From Thermoguttaceae bacterium (lineage in GTDB: Bacteria > Planctomycetota > Planctomycetia > Pirellulales > Thermoguttaceae), in contig JAFTCU010000325.1 in NCBI GenBank assembly GCA_017454585.1, positions 1 to 7,831 on the forward strand: DNA of 7,831 bases, written 5' to 3'. The notes under the pieces are model-generated. The model was not told where the DNA came from. It did not search any database and saw only the letters and a program-made list of their open reading frames with translations. Positions within the stretch are counted from its first letter, which is position 1; each line of letters starts with the position of its first letter. A program made the position numbers and the translations under genes. Below are positions 1 through 6,387 of this stretch, piece after piece.

Positions 1-2517
1 CGGCAGGCCGGCGACTTTGTTCGACTTCACCGAGGCGTAAGTCGCGGCCTTAAACTCGGAGTCGGTCTCCGGGAGGAAGTTTTTGGAAGCCTCGCGGTGC
101 GCTACTTTTTGAATTGCCTCGGAGATCTGCTCGTGGGTCACGCCCCTGTCAACGTTGAACCAGAAATATTCGTTTTCGGGCGTTTTGAAGTCCTGGTGGA
201 TCGCGTCGTACGGCGCGAACGCCATCGCTCCGCTTCGGCCGGTTCCCACGCGGACGTTTCCGAACTTGGAAAACCAGAGCATTCCGGGAAAATCGACCAC
301 GCCCGCCACGGTGTACTCGAGGAATTTCGGGTCCGAGGCCGTTCCGGGAAGCTGGAATTTGATCGGGTCGCCGAGGTGCAGCCCGCCATGCTCGCTCAGC
401 TCGGACGTAATGACGCACGCCCGCGCCGCAGGGCCGGAGGTCAGGGCTTTCAGGGCTTCCTTGTGTGAGCCTTCGAGGAAACGGAGGTTCAGCATCGGGT
501 TCTTTCCGTACGCTTTTTCCGGGTCGAGGCCGAGGATCACGACTGAGGCGCTCATCGCGCCGCCCTCTTTCATCTTTTCGCTCGTCCGCTCGTCCAGATT
601 GGGCTGGGCCACGGCGATCTCCATGAATTCATCGGCTTTGACTCCCGGTATGGAACGGATCCCTGCGGCCGCGTCGTCGGAAGTGATCTGGTCATCGATC
701 CGCACCAGAGCGAACGGGATCGCGCCGTCCTGAATGACGAAGCGGTAAAGCATCGAGCTGGACCAGATCAGGATCGCCGTGTAAAGTCCCAGACCGAGCG
801 CCATGATCAGGGCGGTCATGAGGGAGCGGACCTGATTCCCGGCCAGCTGGTTTTTCAGGAAACGACGGTCAAACCGGCAGAGAAGCGCGAGGATCGGCGC
901 GCCGATCTTTTCGGTCACGGCGATCGTCCACGGAAAAATGAGGAGGAAACCCGCCCCGAAGCAGAACGTTCCGAGCGTCCCGAACAGAATGCCGCGCGTC
1001 GCTTTTTCCATCGGGACGAAAACGACCAGCGCCATCACGCCGAGCAGAATGACGCCCAGAAGCGCCGCGATGCAGAGGTCCTTGAACGCAAACCGGCGGG
1101 TCTTTCGGACCATTGATTCGACCGGGGAGACGAATGTCGCGCGGACGGCCGGAACGACCGAAGCGGCCAAGGCCCCCGTGAGCGTGCAAAGGAACGCGAG
1201 GAAAATATTCGCGCCGGAAAGCGGGAGGAAAACCCACGCGCCCTCTTCGGAAAACGCGAGGTACTCGAGCAGAACCCAGCCGGCGAGCATCCCGAGCAGC
1301 CAGCCCAAAACCCCGAGCAGCGCGCCCTCCAAAAGGATGGAAAGGGCGACCTGGAACCGGGTCAGGCCAAGCGTGCGGAGCATCGCCAGGTAGCGCGTCC
1401 GTTCCGTCACGTCCATATTAAGCGTGGTGAAAATGATCAAAACGGCCGTCACGATGACGATCCCCATCGCGGACCAGGCTTGGGCGAAAATCGCGTTCAC
1501 CGACTGCTGTTGGTCCTGCTGGTTTTGGAGTGTCACCGCGTCGGCCTTTTGGATTTGGGCGTCCTCGAGTGACTTTCCAAGGATTTTTTCCGCCGCGGCA
1601 AAGAAGTTTTCCGGCGTTTGGCCCTTTTTCAGCTTCACGAAAACCAGATTGGCGCGTCCGGAATTCCCGCTGATCCGGTTCTGGTCGGCCAGCGAAACGT
1701 AAACCGCCTCGGCAGAAAGTCCGACTCCGGCCGGGGTCCACGGACCGCGCAGGCCTTTCGTACGCGCTCCGTCGTTTTGCGGCTGAGCAGGTCTTCCCAT
1801 TCCGGGACCTCCGGACCTCGTTCCTGTTGCAGCTGGGGGCGCGTTTTTCCCGGGCATGGGTTTGGACGCGCCAAGCCCCTGACCAAAACCGAAGGCGGTC
1901 ACGCCGAAATCCCCGCCGCGTTTTGCGGCTCCGGGACCGCCCGACTGGGCCATCATCGCGGCCTGCTTGAACGTTCCGACCACGGTGAGTTTCGTCTCGC
2001 CGGCTTCGGTTTTCACCGTCAGCGTGTCGCCGATCTCCACGTGGCTTTTTCCCGCTTTGTTCGTGCGTCCCAGAAGGGTCTGCGCGGCAGTGGAACTCAC
2101 GACACACTCGCCGGGTTTCTCGAACCAGCGGCCTTCCTCTAGCGTGTAGGGGGAGGTTTTTATCCGGTCGATCCCCGTGAGTTTCGGCGAGCGTTTGAAC
2201 GCGGCAGCCTCGTGAACTACCCCGTCGAGCGTAATTTCCGGCGCGGTCTGGCGGGCCTGGTCCAGCCGTTCCACGCAGTCGAGTTTTTCCAGCCCGACGA
2301 GCTGCCCGTCCGAAAACCCGTCGTCGCGGAACATGACGGCGGAGTATTCGCCGAACGTTTTTTTCACGACGTCGCGCTTCATCAGGGAGTTCAGGTCGAG
2401 GCTCCCGACGAACCAGATCATGAGGCAGCTGACCGCCGCGATCGCCAGAACGGTGAATCCAAGCCGGACTTTGCGGTGGATCAGGTCTCTAAAGCAGAGT
2501 TTCAGAAGCACTTTCAT
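1..2517 (-). CDS. FtsX-type ABC transporter permease, YbbP/MacB-like (3' end beyond window)
   Basis: Membrane subunit of an ABC exporter or substrate-release system of the FtsX/MacB/LolE superfamily, acting in the cytoplasmic membrane. Translation from the ATG at 2517-2515 runs 839 codons to base 1 with no stop, so the C-terminus is missing. Visible order: TM1 about residues 18-38; periplasmic domain about 40-340; three helices of a first FtsX domain starting near 351, 390 and 438, with the charged TERTRYLAMLRTLG stretch typical of the family; two linker helices near 480-502 and 510-536; a further helix near 565-590; then a second periplasmic domain to the edge. This predicts a 10-TM protein whose last three helices lie outside. 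Residues 188-258 form an unusual Gly/Pro/Gln/Asn-rich insert inside the first periplasmic domain. The start is firm: AAGGAGG sits six bases upstream, and the ATG is one base after the ATPase stop. The substrate cannot be deduced. Other frames here hold open reading frames that show no domain and are shadows. Confidence 0.93.
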   Translation of the reverse strand, partial: MKVLLKLCFRDLIHRKVRLGFTVLAIAAVSCLMIWFVGSLDLNSLMKRDVVKKTFGEYSAVMFRDDGFSDGQLVGLEKLDCVERLDQARQTAPEITLDGVVHEAAAFKRSPKLTGIDRIKTSPYTLEEGRWFEKPGECVVSSTAAQTLLGRTNKAGKSHVEIGDTLTVKTEAGETKLTVVGTFKQAAMMAQSGGPGAAKRGGDFGVTAFGFGQGLGASKPMPGKNAPPAATGTRSGGPGMGRPAQPQNDGARTKGLRGPWTPAGVGLSAEAVYVSLADQNRISGNSGRANLVFVKLKKGQTPENFFAAAEKILGKSLEDAQIQKADAVTLQNQQDQQQSVNAIFAQAWSAMGIVIVTAVLIIFTTLNMDVTERTRYLAMLRTLGLTRFQVALSILLEGALLGVLGWLLGMLAGWVLLEYLAFSEEGAWVFLPLSGANIFLAFLCTLTGALAASVVPAVRATFVSPVESMVRKTRRFAFKDLCIAALLGVILLGVMALVVFVPMEKATRGILFGTLGTFCFGAGFLLIFPWTIAVTEKIGAPILALLCRFDRRFLKNQLAGNQVRSLMTALIMALGLGLYTAILIWSSSMLYRFVIQDGAIPFALVRIDDQITSDDAAAGIRSIPGVKADEFMEIAVAQPNLDERTSEKMKEGGAMSASVVILGLDPEKAYGKNPMLNLRFLEGSHKEALKALTSGPAARACVITSELSEHGGLHLGDPIKFQLPGTASDPKFLEYTVAGVVDFPGMLWFSKFGNVRVGTGRSGAMAFAPYDAIHQDFKTPENEYFWFNVDRGVTHEQISEAIQKVAHREASKNFLPETDSEFKAATYASVKSNKVAGLP

Positions 2518-2518
2518 T

Positions 2519-3286
2519 TCAACCCTCCTTTACGGAATTCTGCGCGGCAAATTCCGGGGCAGTCTGGTCGTGCAGGATCTTGCCGTCCTGGAGCGTGATC
2601 ACGCGATCGGCCCAACGTGCCACGGAAGTTTCGTGCGTGACCACGACCATCGTGTGTTTCCGCTCGTCGCAAAGCTCGCGCAGGAGGCGGCAAATCACCT
2701 CACTGTTGGCGGAGTCGAGGTTTCCGGTCGGCTCGTCGGCGAAAAGGAGCGAGGCTTTGGAATCCTCGTTCAGAAAGTCCGTGAAGAGCGCCCGAGCGAT
2801 GGCCACACGCTGCTGCTCGCCGCCGGAGAGTGCGTCAGGGTAGTGGCGCCGCCGCTCCAGGAGATTGAGCCGGGTGAGGATCTGCGTCATGGCCGTGTTC
2901 ATTTTTTCGGTGCCGCCGGACTTCCCGCCAGCCAGGATCGGGAGCAGAATATTTTCTTCGGCCGTGAGCGTCGGAATGAGGTTGAACGCCTGAAAAACGA
3001 CGCCGACGTTTTCACGCCGGAAGAGCGTCAACGCCCGGTCGCCCAGGCTGGAGATCTGCGTTTCATTGATCCGGACGGTTCCGGAAGTTGGTTTCGTCAG
3101 GCCCGCCGCGATGTGGAGCAGGGTACTTTTCCCGGAGCCGCTCGCGCCCATGATGGCGAGGAACTGGCCGTGAGGAACTTCGAGCGTGACCCCTTTCAGG
3201 GCCGAAACGTCCGCCGAGCCGTCGAGGCTTCCCCCGCGGTAGATTTTCGTAATATTTTCGCAAAGAAGATGGGAAATTTCAGTCAT
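2519..3286 (-). CDS. ABC transporter ATP-binding protein, LolD/MacB/YbbA type
   Basis: Cytoplasmic ATPase that powers the FtsX-type permease encoded one base downstream. From the ATG at 3286-3284 it is 255 residues, close to the usual LolD/YbbA size (about 225-235). Motifs are complete: Walker A GASGSGKST 47-55, Q-loop Gln99, signature LSGGEQQR 153-160, Walker B LLFADE 180-185 with catalytic Glu185, EPTGNLDS just after, and H-loop His218. EPTGNLDS is characteristic of the LolD/MacB/FtsE group. A short charged insert (FLNEDSKAS, about 171-179) precedes Walker B. The frame stays open upstream to an ATG at 3406, but the added 40 residues run into the pseudopilin 3' end and do not resemble the family. 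The chosen ATG has an AGGA nine bases upstream and gives the normal N-terminus. The substrate could be a lipoprotein, peptide or lipid; sequence alone does not say. Confidence 0.95.
   Translation of the reverse strand: MTEISHLLCENITKIYRGGSLDGSADVSALKGVTLEVPHGQFLAIMGASGSGKSTLLHIAAGLTKPTSGTVRINETQISSLGDRALTLFRRENVGVVFQAFNLIPTLTAEENILLPILAGGKSGGTEKMNTAMTQILTRLNLLERRRHYPDALSGGEQQRVAIARALFTDFLNEDSKASLLFADEPTGNLDSANSEVICRLLRELCDERKHTMVVVTHETSVARWADRVITLQDGKILHDQTAPEFAAQNSVKEG
2523..2530 (-). promoter_or_regulatory. Strong Shine-Dalgarno of the permease gene
   Basis: On the minus strand AAGGAGGG lies inside the last codons of the ATPase gene, six bases before the permease ATG. The ATPase TGA and the permease ATG are separated by one A. 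This fixes the permease start and implies translational coupling. It is the only near-perfect Shine-Dalgarno I see among the starts in this window. Confidence 0.85.
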
Positions 3287-3317
3287 GATTTTTGGTCCTG
3301 GTTTGGGAAAGTGAAGT

Positions 3318-3349
3318 TTCAGAACGCGGTCAAGCGGCCGCGAGCTGAA
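3318..3349 (-). other. Two-tier intergenic stem-loop between pseudopilin and ATPase genes
   Basis: In the 77-base gap, TTCAG pairs with CTGAA (outer 5 bp), then a 2x2 internal loop, then CGCGG pairs with CCGCG around an 8-base loop. No U-run follows on the minus strand, so it is not a standard rho-independent terminator. It could stabilise the pseudopilin mRNA 3' end, or mark a processing or partial stop point that sets lower expression of the ABC genes. Seen directly in sequence; the function is inference. Confidence 0.45.
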
Positions 3350-3363
3350 GTGGTTTGGATTGA

Positions 3364-4437
3364 TTATCGTGTTCCGTCCGGATAAGATCCCGAGGAGGTC
3401 TTCCAATTGGCGGTCCAGCCAGTCATACTAGCCCCGGTTTCGGGGTCCACGCCGGATTGATCATCTTTGGCGGTCATGTACTGGTAAATCGTTGGAAGGA
3501 CCATTTCGTTCACGAAAAGTACGCTTCCGTCTCCGAAAAGGGCATGAACGCCGCCCTTATGAAACGAGTACGGAGGTGAACTGGTGTTTGTGATGTTCAG
3601 CAGGCGACCCGATTTTCCGGCCGGGCTTCCAAGCGAAATGGGGCCGAAACTCCAGCCATCGGCACTGGAATCCGCGACGTAGTACCAGCTTGCGACCTTG
3701 TTTGCCGGCGCCGAGTTTCCTGCGGGGGTCGAACAGCCGGAGATCCACGAAAATTTACTCGATTCGGAACCCAATTCGCCCGTCTCTCTGCCCTTCCAAT
3801 ATTTGAAGGGGAGCCCCGCGTGTTCGTGGTAGTTGATCGTGTTGGAAAGGCCGTCTTTGTAGGTTCGGATGTAAACCAGATTGCTGGCGGAGGGCTTTCC
3901 GAGCGCCGGCGTATAAACCTTTCCGTCGTTGCAAACCACGCATTTGTGGTACGTGATGTAGTCGGAGACGCCGCCTTTATACGCTCCGGAGCCGGCGGCC
4001 GAGTTTCCCTGAGCCGTGTTCACGACGACCGTGCGCGTATTCCCGCCCGGAGCGGAGGGGCACGTCAGGCACGGCGGTGGGGTCATGCGGAACGCTTCGT
4101 TGACGGAGGCGTAAATGGGTTGGTCTTCGTGGAAAAGGTCCACGATATTTTGCGCCTCCATATACGGCAAAAGCCGGACGAAATTCGGCTGCGTCGTGTC
4201 GGTCATTCCGATGTGGTTGGATGGAAAACCTCCATTGATGGCCTCGAAAGAAGCCATGGCGATACCGATCTGCTTTTCGTTGTTCTGGCACTGCATTTTG
4301 CGAGCGGCTTCCCGGGCCATCTGGACCGCGGGAAGGAGCAGGCCGACTAACATTCCAATGATCGCGATGACGACCAGAAGTTCCACCAGAGTGAACCCTA
4401 TTCGTTTCGTGAGTTCGTTTCGTTTATAAATATTCAT
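3364..4437 (-). CDS. DUF1559 pseudopilin-like surface protein (prepilin leader, H-X9-DG)
   Basis: Type II/IV pseudopilin-like protein of the DUF1559 family, predicted to be held in the inner membrane and processed by a prepilin peptidase. With the ATG at 4437 it is 357 residues. Leader [14 protein letters not shown], cleavage before Phe15, conserved Glu at mature position 5 (Glu19), hydrophobic helix about 15-37, then [20 protein letters not shown], the family's typical segment after the helix. Near the C-terminus His293 to Asp303-Gly304 forms the H-X9-DG motif. Two CxxC pairs, Cys123/Cys126 and Cys166/Cys169, are 40 residues apart and could bind metal or form disulfides. Two upstream in-frame ATGs exist, at 4455 (six residues longer) and 4524 (29 longer). 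None has a good Shine-Dalgarno; 4437 was chosen because it gives a normal short leader. The biological role of DUF1559 proteins is largely unknown. The ABC genes follow 77 bases downstream. Confidence 0.92.
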   Translation of the reverse strand: MNIYKRNELTKRIGFTLVELLVVIAIIGMLVGLLLPAVQMAREAARKMQCQNNEKQIGIAMASFEAINGGFPSNHIGMTDTTQPNFVRLLPYMEAQNIVDLFHEDQPIYASVNEAFRMTPPPCLTCPSAPGGNTRTVVVNTAQGNSAAGSGAYKGGVSDYITYHKCVVCNDGKVYTPALGKPSASNLVYIRTYKDGLSNTINYHEHAGLPFKYWKGRETGELGSESSKFSWISGCSTPAGNSAPANKVASWYYVADSSADGWSFGPISLGSPAGKSGRLLNITNTSSPPYSFHKGGVHALFGDGSVLFVNEMVLPTIYQYMTAKDDQSGVDPETGASMTGWTANWKTSSGSYPDGTR

Positions 4438-4541
4438 GAGTTGAAATCTTTTCATTTCTGAGGGACGTTTATGGTCAAAACACTGGGGGGACGAGACTTT
4501 CAGCATCGCCCACGAAATTACCATTTGAACTCAGAAAAGAC

Positions 4542-5261
4542 TCAAATCAAAAGAAACGCCTTGCGCCCGGCGGAAAGAGCGTGGGCCAAAGAAAAGAATG
4601 TAATCTCAGGAAGCCGACCGTTTCGCGGGACACAAACTCCATCCAGAGCGTTCGGCGTTGACTGACTCAAAAACAGAAATGAATGAAAATCGTTGGCGGA
4701 ACCGGTCGAAGAGGCGGCCGCGACCAACGGAAAATCTTCCGGATCGAAAGGAGTTGGTTTCGGCTGACGCGAATCGTTGACGCTCTGAAGAAGCAGTTCC
4801 TCGGAATCCTTGCACCAATTGGCGAGAATGTCCAGAGCGGCTTCTTCATCCTCCAAAGAACCCAGCGCGGCCCTTCGGTACTGTTCACCTAAAGCCACGA
4901 AGGAAATTTCTCGTGCGCAGTCTTCCAGAACGAAGGCCAAAGCCCGGTCAACGGCCTCGCTGCGGCCGAGTGATTCCAGAGCGTTCAACATAAATTCCGC
5001 GTCGGAACCTTCCGGAATGTCAACGAATGACGCGGGATTGGTCAGGCGGTCCCACCCTTCCTCCAAAATTTGGCGGGCCGAAGTTTCGTCCCAGCCCATA
5101 CGACCGGCTGAACGACGAAAAGCATCCGAACGGGCGTTGATTTGCTGCATCACGTCCCGACGGGAAATTTCCTGTGCGTTCACATACGAACCGCCGCTGA
5201 AGAGTACAAAAAGCACTCCCAGGAACGTAAAAACGGTCGTGAAGAATGAACGCGGACGCAT
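4542..5261 (-). CDS. Secreted protein of unknown function
   Basis: I do not recognise a family. The 239-residue product starts with a clear Sec signal peptide: Arg2/Arg4, a hydrophobic core about 6-24, and a Val-Asn-Ala cleavage site before Gln30. The mature part up to about residue 165 is rich in Ala, Leu, Glu and Arg and looks mostly alpha-helical. A Pro-rich hinge (KPTPFDPEDFP, 168-178) follows, then a Ser/Ala-rich tail ending in a hydrophobic run. Cysteines at 115, 150 and 210 are not in a known motif. No transmembrane segment is seen beyond the signal, so it is probably periplasmic or exported. A near-consensus promoter lies 50-77 bases upstream. No Shine-Dalgarno is visible. An out-of-frame ATG at 5271 precedes the start, but its reading frame shows no family features. 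The pseudopilin starts about 100 bases after the stop, without a convincing terminator between. Confidence 0.78.
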   Translation of the reverse strand: MRPRSFFTTVFTFLGVLFVLFSGGSYVNAQEISRRDVMQQINARSDAFRRSAGRMGWDETSARQILEEGWDRLTNPASFVDIPEGSDAEFMLNALESLGRSEAVDRALAFVLEDCAREISFVALGEQYRRAALGSLEDEEAALDILANWCKDSEELLLQSVNDSRQPKPTPFDPEDFPLVAAASSTGSANDFHSFLFLSQSTPNALDGVCVPRNGRLPEITFFSLAHALSAGRKAFLLI

Positions 5262-5310
5262 TATTTACCATGGATTATGAATCGTTTCCCTGAAATCAAT
5301 CGCTTCTTTA

Positions 5311-5338
5311 ATTATAATCCGGAGGAGTGAAAAGTCAA
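5311..5338 (-). promoter_or_regulatory. Sigma70-like promoter of the secreted-protein gene
   Basis: On the minus strand, -35 TTGACT (5333-5338, 5 of 6 consensus) and -10 TATAAT (5311-5316, 6 of 6) are separated by 16 bases. The predicted start of transcription is near 5304, giving a leader of about 43 bases before the ATG at 5261. It sits just past the terminator of the gene to the right, as expected for a new transcription unit. Confidence 0.75.
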
Positions 5339-5361
5339 GAGGTAAAGAACAAATTTCGATG

Positions 5362-5411
5362 AAAAAAAGAAAAAACTTCGGAACGGATTCCATGGGGAAA
5401 TCGCTCCGAAG
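5362..5411 (-). terminator. Rho-independent terminator of the HEAT/TPR gene
   Basis: Starting 11 bases after the stop, CTTCGGA (5405-5411, read on minus) pairs with TCCGAAG (5376-5382). The interior adds CG/CG and TTCC/GGAA pairs around a CCAT loop with a small internal mismatch. TTTTTT, C, then TTTTTTT follows directly (plus-strand A-run 5362-5375 with one G and one G/A break). This is a textbook intrinsic terminator for minus-strand transcription. Confidence 0.9.
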
Positions 5412-5422
5412 GTCGGATCGCA

Positions 5423-6121
5423 TCAGCTCAAACGCTGGCGGAAATTTCGAAAACTCTGTGCTTTTTTCAGGCTTGGATTAATATCCAGCGCATTGCGAAA
5501 CGCCCGAAGCGCCTGCGATGTTTTTCCGATTTCCATGTACGCATTTCCAAGCATCACATAAGCCTGAAAATGGAACGGGTTCAGCTCGACAGTTTTGAGC
5601 AGGTCTTCAATAGCGAAACGGAATTTACCCTCCATAAACCAGGCCGAAGCACGCTGGAACCAGACCTCCGCAAAATCCGGAGTCCGTTCGAGTTGGAGAG
5701 ATGCATAAGTAATCGCCTTCCAGTGTTCTCCCTCAGCATTCATGCGAATAATGCCCTGAAGTGTTTCACGGTCGCTGGAGTCACCATTCCGGCGCCAAAT
5801 CAGACGCAGAGCGTTTTCCGCGAGGAGTGACGTCACTCGGTCACAATAGGGAAGGATGGAAGCCAAACGAACATTAGAACTGTACTCACCGACAAGGCCA
5901 AGTGCCAAAATAGCTCCCCGGCGTACCTTGGGGTTTGAGTGGTTAAGAAGCCGCTCAAGTGTTCCCAAGCTATAAAACTGCTTAACACGCTGTTCAAATT
6001 CGTTTATGTCGGCGTTCATTAAGTATTGCTGGTAAATATCCAGCAAAATCGGCGAACGGATGCAGCTGCAATTCACGTAAGAGTCCTTTCTTATTTGGGA
6101 ATCAAGTGCCTCTTGGAACAA
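5423..6121 (-). CDS. HEAT repeat and tetratricopeptide repeat protein
   Basis: A 232-residue helical-repeat scaffold expected to mediate protein-protein contacts; no enzymatic domain is seen. An N-terminal HEAT-like unit covers about 50-110 (LLNHSNPKVRRGAILALGLV is characteristic). TPR units follow at about 119-150 (degenerate), 152-185 and 186-219, with the usual pattern of small and aromatic residues and NP at unit ends. HEAT followed by TPR ending in ELNPFHF and DINPSL is an arrangement I recall from planctomycetes and other bacteria. No signal peptide or membrane helix is visible, so it is probably cytoplasmic. The longest frame begins with TTG at 6121, just after an in-frame TAA at 6125-6127. 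The first in-frame ATG is residue 35 (6019). The promoter at 6154-6182 predicts transcription from near 6147, which allows the TTG start, but no Shine-Dalgarno supports either. The partner is unknown. Confidence 0.85.
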   Translation of the reverse strand: MFQEALDSQIRKDSYVNCSCIRSPILLDIYQQYLMNADINEFEQRVKQFYSLGTLERLLNHSNPKVRRGAILALGLVGEYSSNVRLASILPYCDRVTSLLAENALRLIWRRNGDSSDRETLQGIIRMNAEGEHWKAITYASLQLERTPDFAEVWFQRASAWFMEGKFRFAIEDLLKTVELNPFHFQAYVMLGNAYMEIGKTSQALRAFRNALDINPSLKKAQSFRNFRQRLS

Positions 6122-6153
6122 AAATTAAATTTAGTGTGATTTCGTCTATAACT

Positions 6154-6182
6154 ATTTTACACTGAAATTAAACCTTTTGCAA
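6154..6182 (-). promoter_or_regulatory. Sigma70-like promoter of the HEAT/TPR gene
   Basis: On the minus strand, -35 TTGCAA (6177-6182, 4 of 6) and -10 TAAAAT (6154-6159, 5 of 6) have the ideal 17-base spacer. A pyrimidine-rich tract lies just upstream of the -35. Predicted transcription start is near 6147, about 26 bases before the TTG at 6121. Confidence 0.6.
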
Positions 6183-6241
6183 AGAAAAAGAAAAAAAATC
6201 CTTTCCAAAATCGGGAGGCACTTGCGCGTTCTGACGCCTGT

Positions 6242-6293
6242 AAAAAATCGGTAAAACGAGGCCAGTTTTCGGGTTGGTGAAAAAAGACCGATT
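6242..6293 (-). terminator. Possible terminator with inner hairpin, downstream of the glycosidase-like gene
   Basis: Read on minus, AATCGGT (6287-6293) pairs with ACCGATT (6246-6252), a perfect 7-bp repeat, followed by TTTT (6242-6245). The 34-base loop contains a second small hairpin, AAAAC with GTTTT. The long loop makes it weaker than the terminator at 5362-5411. Its place between the two genes fits a stop for the transcript from the right. Confidence 0.4.
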
Positions 6294-6329
6294 GAAACGA
6301 TGAAGTAATTCCGGCTTCCTGCCGGTTTA

Positions 6330-6367
6330 TTCTGTTTCTTTCACACGGGAGCCCTGGTGAAACAGAA
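6330..6367 (-). repeat. Inverted repeat after the glycosidase-like stop, likely mRNA 3' structure
   Basis: TTCTGTTTC (6330-6338) and GAAACAGAA (6359-6367) are a perfect 9-bp inverted repeat with a 20-base loop. TTTCAC (6339-6344) and GTGAAA (6357-6362) form an overlapping alternative. CGGGAG (6346-6351) and CTCCCG (6368-6373) form a third, so several folds compete. It begins 20 bases past the stop and lacks a following U-run on minus. A transcript-end or mRNA-stabilising structure is likely; a protein-binding site is possible. Confidence 0.45.
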
Positions 6368-6387
6368 CTCCCGCGCTTCAGGGAAAA

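Larger units (their letters stand above)
6122..6387. other. Intergenic region, 266 bases, no gene seen
   Basis: AT-rich in its left part, with long A/G tracts at 6181-6200. It holds the promoter of the HEAT/TPR gene and several inverted repeats (listed separately) downstream of the glycosidase-like gene. Besides the large repeats there is a small hairpin CCGGC-TTCCT-GCCGG at 6311-6325. I see no credible small reading frame, tRNA or known riboswitch. Confidence 0.6.

Noticed and set aside
1418..2107. 229-codon minus-strand frame within the permease
   Set aside because: The product is Arg/Gly-rich with no hydrophobic segments; the overlapping permease frame is open for 839 codons with clear TMs.
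2333..3385. 350-codon plus-strand open frame opposite the ABC ATPase
   Set aside because: It lies antisense to a gene with complete ABC motifs, is Arg/Glu-rich and has no domain; GC-rich antisense frames often stay open.
3287..3406. 40-residue N-terminal extension of the ABC ATPase
   Set aside because: It would overlap the pseudopilin 3' end, does not resemble ABC ATPases, and the ATG at 3286 has a better upstream signal and family-like N-terminus.
4438..4541. TTGACC before the pseudopilin as a -35 element
   Set aside because: No acceptable -10 at 16-18 bases (only ATGAAA), so no promoter is called.
4557..4572. Small hairpin plus T-rich stretch at the end of the secreted-protein gene as a terminator
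   Set aside because: Only 4 bp of stem, inside the coding region, and the U-run is interrupted; too weak to call.
5020..5271. 83-codon frame starting ten bases upstream of the secreted-protein ATG
   Set aside because: Same strand, shifted frame, aromatic/Arg-rich with no signal peptide; the in-frame signal peptide of the longer gene is far more convincing.
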